A DNA stretch of 32,863 nucleotides from JACKBJ01 sp964549495 (GTDB taxonomy: Bacteria; Chloroflexota; Anaerolineae; Epilineales; Epilineaceae). The notes beneath the pieces are model-generated. The model saw only the letters and a program-made list of their open reading frames with translations, was not told the DNA's origin and made no database searches. Each line of letters opens with the position of its first letter. Position 1 is the first letter of the stretch. This document shows positions 1 through 6,732 of this stretch, piece after piece. The DNA is taken from NCBI GenBank assembly GCA_964549495.1, contig CAZJWJ010000059.1:1-32863 (forward strand), in the 5' to 3' direction. The position numbers were made by a program, and so were the translations under genes.

Positions 1-734
1 CGGTCCTCATGCATGGGATGGGCAGGGTTCGTATGGAAGTCGAAGGGGAGAAAGTCCACGGCCGGTGCAGTCTCTTGCAGCGTGTCGGCATCTAGCGTAT
101 GAAGCGTGCCGCCACCAGCGATGAGGTGGATGACGTTGTCCGAAGGGGATACGAGCAGTTCGATGACAAGCTCGTCGGTCTGTGTTGATGCGAGCAGAGT
201 CCCTAGCTGTCGTGGTGAACCGGGAGGAACTGAGTACTTTGCAACCCGATACGGTGGTCGATTCTGTCTCAGGGAACCTAGGAATGGGATGACGTGTGCC
301 TCCGCCACGAAGAGTTCGGTTGCGTTGCGGCTGAACGCAATGCCTCCCATCGACGCGACCGAGTCATTCGCGATCGACCTACCTCGCCATTGACCGGTCG
401 GTAGCAACTGGACCAGGCGCAAACCGACATTCTTGTTCGATTGATTTGCAGCAGCCATGACGCCACTGGCGCCAACTCCTAGAGCGAGGCGCCCCGGAGA
501 GCCAAGACTCGGTCCGCGAAAGTGTACACGGCCGGTCATCGCATCGAACGCCGTGATCGACTCGCATCCTGGTCGAATGGGTTGATCTGCAGATAGGCGA
601 GCCTGATCTTCGGTGACCAACACGAGCGACTCGAGATCGACCAGCTCTTGGGCTGCCGTTGGTGTGCCCTGTGTCACGATCATACTGAGAATACCACCGA
701 CTAGGGTAATGCGAAGGTGGCGACTGATTCCCAT
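1..734 (-). CDS. Secreted protein of unknown function, beta-propeller-like, 3' end outside window
   Basis: An uninterrupted reading frame of 244 codons runs leftwards from an ATG at 734 to the window edge with no stop, so the gene is truncated by the window. The start follows a purine-rich AAAGGAAG. The N-terminus looks like a signal peptide: basic MGISRHLR, a hydrophobic stretch, then a TAAQ cleavage-like site near residue 30. The mature part has beta-strand-like segments ending in hydrophobic-acidic turns (GGIAFSRNATELFVAE, then IHLIAGGGTLHTLDAD), which resemble repeats of a YVTN/WD40-type propeller. That resemblance is weak and no family is recognised. Codon use (ATT, CTA, TCA, GGA) is less GC-rich than downstream genes: a hand count of 181-240 gives 32 G+C of 60. 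Export is likely; the function is unknown. Confidence 0.75.
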   Translation of the reverse strand, partial: MGISRHLRITLVGGILSMIVTQGTPTAAQELVDLESLVLVTEDQARLSADQPIRPGCESITAFDAMTGRVHFRGPSLGSPGRLALGVGASGVMAAANQSNKNVGLRLVQLLPTGQWRGRSIANDSVASMGGIAFSRNATELFVAEAHVIPFLGSLRQNRPPYRVAKYSVPPGSPRQLGTLLASTQTDELVIELLVSPSDNVIHLIAGGGTLHTLDADTLQETAPAVDFLPFDFHTNPAHPMHED

Positions 735-773
735 AGTGAATTGCGCTTCCTTTCGTCAGGATTCCGTTGAACT

Positions 774-816
774 CAGCAGAGTCCAATCAATGATACAATC
801 TCGTGCGACTCTGCTG
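774..816 (-). promoter_or_regulatory. Perfect 10-bp inverted repeat around a candidate -10 box
   Basis: CAGCAGAGTC (774-783) and GACTCTGCTG (807-816) are exact reverse complements 23 bases apart. On the minus strand a TATCAT hexamer (790-795) lies inside the spacer, about 55 bases upstream of the ATG at 734. No good -35 box is visible 16-18 bases upstream. The arrangement suits an operator overlapping the promoter of the truncated secreted-protein gene; a plain mRNA hairpin is the alternative. Confidence 0.4.
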
Positions 817-843
817 GAATCTCCCCGCCAGGCACTCGAAGTA

Positions 844-878
844 GGGGAGGCGACATCATGACTATATGCCACCTCCCC
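844..878 (-). terminator. GC-rich hairpin between two secreted-protein genes
   Basis: GGGGAGGCGAC (844-854) and GCCACCTCCCC (868-878) can form an 11-bp stem with two G-U pairs on the minus transcript and a 13-base loop. It lies 58 bases beyond the stop at 936, so it may end that transcript. There is no U-tract. A smaller stem, GGCAC/GTGCC (909-922), lies between it and the stop. Confidence 0.35.
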
Positions 879-935
879 CACGAGGCAACGCGGTATCCTT
901 ATGCATGGGGCACCGGCGTGCCTGCATGTCGGCGA

Positions 936-1676
936 CTAGTTGTACAAGATCGTGACGAACGCCCCGTCGTCCGAGCAACTACCACTGCACTCGAATGCAC
1001 CCGAGTCTATGCTGCTCCACGTCTGTGATGTCGGAGAGACAGCAGAGCCGATAGAACAGTCAGACTCGCTTACGGTGTCGCCGTCGTCCACCGAAGTAGT
1101 CGTGAAGGTGACATCGCTAAGAAATCCGTCCCACTGGGTATCGCACATGTCTGCCGCGGTATGATCGATGTCAACGATCAATTTGTAGCCCAGCTCGCCG
1201 GCGATGTTGTCACAACCCTGCCCGTGCTCACAGATCGCGACCGAGTTGATAGGACCAGTACATCCAGAGCAGGTAGCGGTCCAGCCAGAGGAGTAGGTCA
1301 CCGTCACCACGGCGGTGTCGATCAGCTGCGTGTTGCAGATGCAGGGCGGATTGGCGAAGTTGGTCGTGGAGTAGAAGGCTTCGATCAACCAGACCTCCGA
1401 ATCGTCCGGAAGGACCGGATCGCCGCCAGTGGTCTGGTGGTCCACCTCGAGGATGGCGGTCTGGGTGTTGATCATGCCGCACATCGGCGGGTTCTGGCAG
1501 CCGGCACTGGCGGTGGACACAGGCTCGACGCCGATCTCGACCAGGCCGAAGATCATCGCGCCGAAGCCCAGCGCGAGCAGGCCGGCGAGCAAGCGCCGCG
1601 GAAGGGCAAGGGTGATGCTGCGGCGTCGCGGGCTGGAGTCGAGTTGTCGGGGCTTGGTGCTGTCATGGGAACGCAT
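936..1676 (-). CDS. Cysteine-rich exported protein of unknown function
   Basis: 246 residues from an ATG with an excellent ribosome site, AGGAGG seven bases upstream (1684-1689). The N-terminus is long and basic (MRSHDSTKPRQLDSSPRRRS), followed by a hydrophobic segment at about residues 27-48 and an ASAG site near 58, so it is either secreted or anchored by its N-terminus. The mature part of about 190 residues is rich in Thr, Ser and Asp and has twelve cysteines, mostly in close pairs (CQNPPMC, CIC, CSGC, CEHGQGC, CSGSC), suggesting disulfides or metal binding outside the membrane. No enzyme motif is seen and no family is recognised. It is separated from the next gene on its left by hairpins. 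The large gap upstream holds its likely promoter (2054-2082), which would give a long leader of about 370 bases. Confidence 0.75.
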   Translation of the reverse strand: MRSHDSTKPRQLDSSPRRRSITLALPRRLLAGLLALGFGAMIFGLVEIGVEPVSTASAGCQNPPMCGMINTQTAILEVDHQTTGGDPVLPDDSEVWLIEAFYSTTNFANPPCICNTQLIDTAVVTVTYSSGWTATCSGCTGPINSVAICEHGQGCDNIAGELGYKLIVDIDHTAADMCDTQWDGFLSDVTFTTTSVDDGDTVSESDCSIGSAVSPTSQTWSSIDSGAFECSGSCSDDGAFVTILYN

Positions 1677-1819
1677 CCTGCGACCTCCTGGGTCTGGCGC
1701 GCACGATTTGCGCGCGATCGATCAACGTGGCTCTCACGCCGTGAGCGGCGCGGCGAGCGGGGCTTGGCGGCTGCCCGGAGACGTCGGTCGAGGGACCCGT
1801 GCGCTGCTGTAGCGGAAAC

Positions 1820-1847
1820 TTGCAGCGCTGAACCTGGTCGCTATCAT
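1820..1847 (+). promoter_or_regulatory. Candidate plus-strand promoter in the 1677-2154 gap
   Basis: TTGCAG (1820-1825), a 16-base spacer and TATCAT (1842-1847) resemble a sigma-70 type promoter reading right, with a start near 1854. No plus-strand gene follows. Its only visible partner is the terminator at 1899-1937. The -35 box matches consensus at three of six positions. Confidence 0.3.
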
Positions 1848-1853
1848 GGGGTG

Positions 1854-1937
1854 TCGTGCTGTCCTGTCTCGTTCCACAGACGTCTCAGGGCAGTCTCGTT
1901 GGCCGGCCGTCTGTAGCGGCTGGCCAACATCTTTTTT
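1854..1937 (+). ncRNA. Possible small RNA of about 84 nt
   Basis: This is the stretch between a candidate promoter (1820-1847) and a canonical intrinsic terminator (1899-1937) on the plus strand, in a gap with no convincing protein gene. It lies opposite the presumed 5' leader of the gene at 936-1676 and could act as an antisense RNA on it. An alternative pairing, ACAGACG (1876-1882) with CGTCTGT (1908-1914), would disrupt the terminator stem. Both the existence of the RNA and its role are inferred from sequence signals only. Confidence 0.25.
1899..1937 (+). terminator. Intrinsic terminator, plus strand
   Basis: TTGGCC-G-GCCG (1899-1909) pairs with CGGC-T-GGCCAA (1917-1927), giving an 11-bp stem with one G-U pair and a 7-base loop. 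It is followed by CATC and six T residues (1932-1937). It is the only hairpin I found in the window with a proper U-tract, and it points right although both neighbouring genes run left. Confidence 0.55.
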
Positions 1938-2053
1938 GGTGGGCGCCGTCAGCGACGCCAGCCGACGGGCTGCATTGGCGCGTCTCCCTTCCCGCGTGGC
2001 GGATTACGGTCTGGTGGACCCGATCGTCTGCACATCGTGCATCCGATGATTGG

Positions 2054-2082
2054 AGTATAGCGCCCCCCCCAGTTGCACACAA
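2054..2082 (-). promoter_or_regulatory. Candidate promoter with a poly-G spacer
   Basis: On the minus strand TTGTGT (2077-2082), a 17-base spacer and TATACT (2054-2059) form a plausible sigma-70 type promoter for the cysteine-rich gene at 936-1676. The spacer contains eight consecutive G residues (C on the plus strand, 2063-2070). Slippage in this run would change the spacer length. Confidence 0.4.
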
Positions 2083-2154
2083 GCGTTCTCGGCAGATCAT
2101 CGGTCGAGTGTAGGGAAAGCGTTGGTCGGGCGTACGGGTCATCGGAACTGCGCC

Positions 2155-3168
2155 CTACTTCGCCAGCCGCGGGTCTAAGAGGTCGCGGAAGGCGTCGCCG
2201 ATCAGGTTCCAGCTGAGGCTGAACAGGACGATCGACAGGCCCGGGAAGACCACGATGTACCAGTCCTCGGCCAGCGAGGGGATGCGGTTGCGGGCGCTGG
2301 CGATCATCTGGCCCCAGTCGGCGTAGCCGTCGGGCACGCCCAGGCCGAAGAAGGACAGGGCGGCAAAGGTCAGCACGATGGTGCCGATGTCCAGCGAGGC
2401 CAGGACCAGGACCGGGAAGATCGAGTTGGGCAGGACGTGGCGGGTGATGATGCGCAGGTCGCTGGCGCCGACGCTGCGTGCGGCCCAGACGTACTCGCGC
2501 TGCTTGACCGACAGGATGTCGGCCCGGATCAAGCGCGCGTAGCCCATCCAGCCGAAGAAGATGATGGCGATCATGGCCGGCAGGATGCCGCCGATGTTGG
2601 GGCTTGCCCGCAGCACCGTGGCCAGGGTGATGGCGGCCAGGAGGAAGGGGAAGGCCTGGAAGATCTCGACGATGCGCATCAGGATCTCGTCGATCCAGCC
2701 CCCGTAGTAGGCCGAGATCGAGCCGATGGTCAGGCCGATGAGCAGGGAGATGCCGACGATGATCAGGCCCACCTTGAAGGCCGTCCGGCTGCCCCAGACC
2801 GTGGCGTAGTAGATGTCGTACTGCTGCGGGGTGGTGCCGAAGCGGAACTCCGCGCTGGGCGGCCGGGGCTCGGTCGAGTAGCCGTACTGCGGCACGCCGT
2901 AGGCGCCGATGCGCGAGCTCTCGCCGCAGCGGCGCTGCTGGCGCGGGTCCTCCGGGCAGGGTGCCAAGAGCGGCGCGAAGAGGGCCACCAGGCCGAAGAA
3001 GACCAGGATGATCGTGCCCAGGAGCGAGGCCCGGTTCTCGATCAGGCCGCGAGCGATGCGGCGCCAGCCGGCCTCGCCCATCAGCTCGTCCTGCTGTTCG
3101 AGGGCCTGCTCCTCGAGCTCGGCCACGATCTGGTCGAGCTGGGTCTCGGGCTGCCTGCCGTCGGTCAT
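2155..3168 (-). CDS. oppC: ABC transporter permease, OppC/DppC type
   Basis: 337 residues. This is the second inner-membrane permease of a peptide-type importer of the BPD_transp_1 family. A soluble N-terminus of about 40 residues (EELEEQALEQQDELMGE) precedes the first membrane helix (LLGTIILVFFGLVALFAPLL). An extracytoplasmic stretch follows, then the five-helix permease core. The EAA loop that contacts the ATPase is present as YVWAARSVGASDLRIITRHV. The ending, SLSWNLIGDAFRDLLDPRL, is typical of OppC. The start at 3168 is chosen because AGGAG lies six bases upstream; two upstream ATG codons (3186, 3246) lack a ribosome site. It follows oppB after 109 bases. No oppD or oppF ATPase follows; the next gene on this strand is unrelated. 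The substrate cannot be told from sequence. Confidence 0.93.
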   Translation of the reverse strand: MTDGRQPETQLDQIVAELEEQALEQQDELMGEAGWRRIARGLIENRASLLGTIILVFFGLVALFAPLLAPCPEDPRQQRRCGESSRIGAYGVPQYGYSTEPRPPSAEFRFGTTPQQYDIYYATVWGSRTAFKVGLIIVGISLLIGLTIGSISAYYGGWIDEILMRIVEIFQAFPFLLAAITLATVLRASPNIGGILPAMIAIIFFGWMGYARLIRADILSVKQREYVWAARSVGASDLRIITRHVLPNSIFPVLVLASLDIGTIVLTFAALSFFGLGVPDGYADWGQMIASARNRIPSLAEDWYIVVFPGLSIVLFSLSWNLIGDAFRDLLDPRLAK

Positions 3169-3277
3169 CTCGGGCTCCTGGGCCATGGATGGTGGATCGG
3201 GTGGTGGGTGGCGGAGGAGGGGGAGCGGCCCCGGGGCGAGGGCCATGGCCCACCGCGAACGGGGCCGCGCGCGGGCC

Positions 3278-4309
3278 TCAGTCCAGCCGGACGCGCGGGT
3301 CGAGGTAGGCGTAGAGCACGTCGACGACCAGGTTGCCGCAGATCAGCAGCAGGCCGCTGAAGAGCACGAAGCCCAGCACTGTGATGATGTCCAGGTTCAC
3401 GGCGGCCTCGACGAACTTCTTGCCCAGCCCGGGGTAGTTGAAGACCGTCTCGGTGATGGCCACCCCGTTGAGCAGGCCGATCAGCTGGTAGCCGCCGACC
3501 GTGGCCACCGGCAGCATGGCGTTGGGTCGGGCATGCTTCTGGATCACGCGCCGCTCCCGCAGGCCCTTGGCCCGGGCCGTGCGCACGTAGTCCTGGCGCA
3601 GGGTCTCGAGCATGCTCGAGCGGGTCACGCGCAGCAGCACCGCCCAGCTGATGTAGGACAGCGAGATGATCGGCAGGATCAGGTGCCGCAGGGCGTCCCA
3701 GAAGACATCCAGCCGGCCGTTGATCAGCGCGTCGAAGCTGTGCATGCGCGTCACGCTGCGCCAGTCGGCCGAATCGACCAGGCGTTGAAACTCCGGTGAC
3801 AAGCGGTCGCCGGTGGGCAGCCAACCCAGATAAGCGGCAAAGACCATGAGCAGAAGGAGTCCGGCCATGAAAGAGGGGGTGCTGGTGCCCACGATCGAGA
3901 AGATGCGCAGCAGCTGATCGGGCAGCCGGTTGTGGTGCAGGGCGGCGAAGATGCCCAATTGGATGCCGATCAAGATGATGGGCAGCATGGCCCAGATGGC
4001 CAATTCGGCCGTTGCCGGCAAGCGGCCCAGGATCACCTGGGTCACCGGCTCCTTGCCCGTCTTGGAGAAGCCCAAGTCGCCGCGAGCCAGGTTCTGGATC
4101 CAGCGGGCATACTGCTGCGGGATCGGGTCGTTGAGCCCGTACTGGTCGATCAGCTCCTCCAGCTGCGCCTGGCGCTTGGGCACGTCCGAGACGTAGAGCG
4201 CCGCCCGCTGGGTGGGCGAGAGCTGGGTGAGCATGCCGAAGATCAGGATCGTCACCCCGAAGAGGATGAAGGGCATGATCAAGAGCCGTCGGGCGATATA
4301 GGTGGTCAT
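3278..4309 (-). CDS. oppB: ABC transporter permease, OppB/DppB type
   Basis: 343 residues, a normal length for the family. The N-terminal helix (YIARRLLIMPFILFGVTILI) and the following LSPTQRAAL segment match the DppB pattern. A periplasmic region with YGLNDPIPQQYARWIQNLAR is the usual conserved stretch between helices one and two. The EAA loop reads DYVRTARAKGLRERRVIQKH (near residues 240-260), and VFNYPGLGKKFVEAA follows, as expected. The C-terminus ends VLYAYLDPRVRLD. It forms the heterodimeric channel with OppC. It lies 177 bases downstream of the binding-protein gene, with a strong hairpin between them, and 109 bases upstream of oppC, all on one strand. Confidence 0.95.
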   Translation of the reverse strand: MTTYIARRLLIMPFILFGVTILIFGMLTQLSPTQRAALYVSDVPKRQAQLEELIDQYGLNDPIPQQYARWIQNLARGDLGFSKTGKEPVTQVILGRLPATAELAIWAMLPIILIGIQLGIFAALHHNRLPDQLLRIFSIVGTSTPSFMAGLLLLMVFAAYLGWLPTGDRLSPEFQRLVDSADWRSVTRMHSFDALINGRLDVFWDALRHLILPIISLSYISWAVLLRVTRSSMLETLRQDYVRTARAKGLRERRVIQKHARPNAMLPVATVGGYQLIGLLNGVAITETVFNYPGLGKKFVEAAVNLDIITVLGFVLFSGLLLICGNLVVDVLYAYLDPRVRLD

Positions 4310-4366
4310 CGGCAGGCCTCGATCCGGTGCATCGCGATGGGCGTGGCGGTAGCTTGTCAGGAAGGG

Positions 4367-4396
4367 GGAGGGCCCGGCCCTGGAGCCGGGCCCTCC
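4367..4396 (-). terminator. Perfect 12-bp hairpin between the binding-protein and permease genes
   Basis: GGAGGGCCCGGC (4367-4378) and GCCGGGCCCTCC (4385-4396) form a perfect stem with a six-base loop in the minus-strand message. There is no U-tract. Hairpins here in importer operons often protect the binding-protein mRNA or cause partial termination, so that the binding protein is made in excess over the permeases. That role is inferred. Confidence 0.6.
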
Positions 4397-4486
4397 TGTC
4401 GATCCGATCAGGCCATGCGTCAGCCTGCTAGGCCGTGGCGGCTCGGAGGCGGACGTGGTGCCCGCGCCCGAGCCGGTCGGCGGCGA

Positions 4487-6475
4487 TTAGTTCTTGCTCA
4501 GGGCGTAGTACCACAGGCCCGGGGCCAGCGGATGGTTGAACCAGCCCGAGACGTCCTTGTTCAGGTAGAAGCGGCCGGTGGCCTGGTAGAGCCAGATGCT
4601 GATGGCCTCTTCGTTGGCCAGGCGCTGGAGCTCGGCGTAGATCTCCTCGCGGGCGGCCTCGTCCGTCTCGGCCAGGCCCTGCTCGACCAACTCGTCGAAG
4701 CGCGCCTGCATCTCGTCGGGGAAGCCCTGCGCGCGGGCGTAGGCGCCAGCCGAATGCATGTAGGGGTGGACCCAGTTGCTGGCGTCGTGGTAGTCCTCGA
4801 GCCAGCCGGAGACCGACACCGGGAACTCCTCGTTCTGCCGCGCCTCCAGGAAGCTCGGCCACTCCAGCTCGATCACGTCGACCTGGTAGGCCGGGTTCAC
4901 CAGCGCCAGGTTGTCGGCCAGGATCTGGGCCGCCGTCTGGCGGGTGGTGTTGCCCTGGTTGTAGGCGATGGTCATCTGGAAGCCGTTCTCGGCCACCGCG
5001 CCGTCCCAGGCCGCCGCCAGCTCGCTCTCGCACATCTCCAGGTCGGTGGTGATGATGTCCGAGTCCGGGTCGAAGCCCTGCAGGCCCTCGATGATCGGAC
5101 CGCGAGCCTGCACGCCCTCGCCCTGCAAGGCGTCGGCGATGAAGGTCTCCCAGTCGAAGCAGTAGCTGAAGCCGCGGCGGACGCTGATGTCGCTGAAGAA
5201 GTCGACCGGGATGCCGGCACCGTCCAGCGCGCCGGAGCCGATGAAGGTGCTCTCGGGGTTGACGTCGAAGTTGAACATGGCGGCGGTCATCGAGACCGTC
5301 GGGTAACCGACGTAGAGGTTGAGCGTGCCGTCCGGGTTCATCTCGGTGGCCGGCGCGTCGGCATCCCCGCCCTCGTACATGGTGTGGATCAGGTCCTCGA
5401 CCTGGTTGATCTCGGCACGCGGCACGTTGACCGTGTCGGCCTCGCCGGCCGTCAGCTTGGCAAAGCGCGTGCCCCACTCGTCCACCGACTGGATGACGAT
5501 GTACTTGAGGTCGGCCACGCCGCTCGGGCCGCCGTCCCAGACGGGCTCGGATCGCCAGTAGTTCTCGTTGGCCTCCAGGCGGATCTCGACGCCCTTGTTC
5601 CAGGTCTCGAGCATGTAGGGCCCGGTGCCGTTGGCCTGGTCGAAGAGCACCGACTCCTCGGCCGCCGGGCTATGCCACTGGCGCCAGGTGGCGCAGTCGC
5701 CATCCCAGTCGCCCTGCTCGACCATCCATTCCATGTCCAGGGCGGCGCCCCAGGGCTGGCTGAGCAGCTGCAGGAGCCAGGGGGTGGGCTGCTGGACGGC
5801 GATGGTGACCGTGGCGGCCTCGTTGTCGGCCTGCACCGCGGTCTGGACCAGTTCGCAGACGGCCAGTGCCACATCGTCGGGCACGTCTTCGAGGGTGGCG
5901 TCCTCGGAATCGCCCAGGCCGGCCGTCTCGAGCGCCAGGCTGGTGATCGAGCTGGTGCCCAGGATGGGCTCGAGGAAGAGCCACATCGGACCGTCGACGC
6001 GATCCTGCAGCATGGCGCGCTGCAGGCTGTAGGCGATGTCGGAGGGCTCCAGCGTGCCGCCGGCGTGGAAGCTCACGCCATCGCGGATATCGAAGGTGTA
6101 GATCGTATCGTCCTCGGAGGCTTCCCAGCTCTCGGCCAAGGCCGGCACGAAGTCGGTGGCGCTCTCGCGATCGAAGTAGACCAGGCCCTCGTAGATGTTG
6201 GATTCGATGCCGGCACCGCTGGTCTCGTAGGTCCAGGCCGGATCCAGGCTCTGGGGCTCGCCGATGGTGACGTTGACGAAGGTGTCGGAAGGCACCTGGG
6301 AGCCGCTGCTTTCGTCGGCCGGCTCGGTGGGCACGATCTCCTCGCCGCCACCGTCCTCGCCCGTCGTTTCCTCGCCGGCGGGGGCGGGATCATCGCCCGA
6401 CTGGCCGCCACAAGCGACGGCGCCAAAGGCCAGGCCCAGGGCCAGGCAGAAGCTCAAACCTCTTCGGATTCGCAT
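4487..6475 (-). CDS. oppA: Extracellular solute-binding lipoprotein, peptide/nickel type (SBP_bac_5)
   Basis: 662 residues starting at an ATG at 6475, chosen because GAGGAGAGA lies just upstream and because it begins a lipoprotein signal peptide: MRIRRGLSFCLALGLAFGAV, then the lipobox Cys near residue 22. A low-complexity acidic linker (EETTGEDGGGEE) follows. The binding domain starts at VNVTIGEPQSLDPAWTYETS and continues IYEGLVYFD and LAESWEASEDDTIYTFDIRD, classic cluster-C (DppA/OppA family) signatures. The C-terminal part has the usual ISIWLYQATGRFYLNKDVSG. At over 600 residues it is longer than the common 500-550, with extra sequence in the middle. It delivers a peptide or related solute to OppBC. 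It is the first gene of the operon, and the 257-base gap to its right separates it from a divergent gene. Confidence 0.93.
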   Translation of the reverse strand: MRIRRGLSFCLALGLAFGAVACGGQSGDDPAPAGEETTGEDGGGEEIVPTEPADESSGSQVPSDTFVNVTIGEPQSLDPAWTYETSGAGIESNIYEGLVYFDRESATDFVPALAESWEASEDDTIYTFDIRDGVSFHAGGTLEPSDIAYSLQRAMLQDRVDGPMWLFLEPILGTSSITSLALETAGLGDSEDATLEDVPDDVALAVCELVQTAVQADNEAATVTIAVQQPTPWLLQLLSQPWGAALDMEWMVEQGDWDGDCATWRQWHSPAAEESVLFDQANGTGPYMLETWNKGVEIRLEANENYWRSEPVWDGGPSGVADLKYIVIQSVDEWGTRFAKLTAGEADTVNVPRAEINQVEDLIHTMYEGGDADAPATEMNPDGTLNLYVGYPTVSMTAAMFNFDVNPESTFIGSGALDGAGIPVDFFSDISVRRGFSYCFDWETFIADALQGEGVQARGPIIEGLQGFDPDSDIITTDLEMCESELAAAWDGAVAENGFQMTIAYNQGNTTRQTAAQILADNLALVNPAYQVDVIELEWPSFLEARQNEEFPVSVSGWLEDYHDASNWVHPYMHSAGAYARAQGFPDEMQARFDELVEQGLAETDEAAREEIYAELQRLANEEAISIWLYQATGRFYLNKDVSGWFNHPLAPGLWYYALSKN

Positions 6476-6732
6476 CGATATCTCTCCTCGTATTCGGGTT
6501 CGGCGCAGCGGGCCGCGTGGGACGCGTGGCCCGTCCGGCACGACATGCACGCGAAAGTACGGGTTGCCGGCACGGCGGGTTCACCCGCGGGCCGTTGTCG
6601 CGGGCGCAATATAACACAGCCGTGAGATGCGCGCTACGTGAAAGCGCCGAGTTCCGTGCCGTGGCTCGTGGCCCCTTGCCCCTGTCTCGGATGCCTTGAC
6701 CCCGCGCCGGCCGGCTCGCACAATCCGCCGCC
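6476..6732. other. Divergent intergenic region
   Basis: This gap separates the leftward binding-protein gene from the rightward membrane-protein gene. The only AT-rich spot is AATATAACA at about 6609-6617. It offers TATATT on the minus strand and TATAAC on the plus strand as possible -10 boxes, but neither has a convincing -35 box. No small gene, hairpin or operator is evident. Confidence 0.4.

Noticed and set aside
1677..2053. Riboswitch in the long leader of the cysteine-rich gene
   Set aside because: A CTGAGA-like word and several stems are present, but I could not match the conserved core of the TPP, cobalamin, SAM, glycine or c-di-GMP classes.
1885..2142. Possible small protein of 85 residues on the minus strand
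   Set aside because: No ribosome site, no family features, and it overlaps promoter and terminator signals.
3932..6625. Very long plus-strand open frame (897 codons)
   Set aside because: It lies opposite oppB and oppA, which have clear family motifs. Its sequence is rich in Gly, Asp, His and Arg with no domain, typical of antisense frames in GC-rich DNA.
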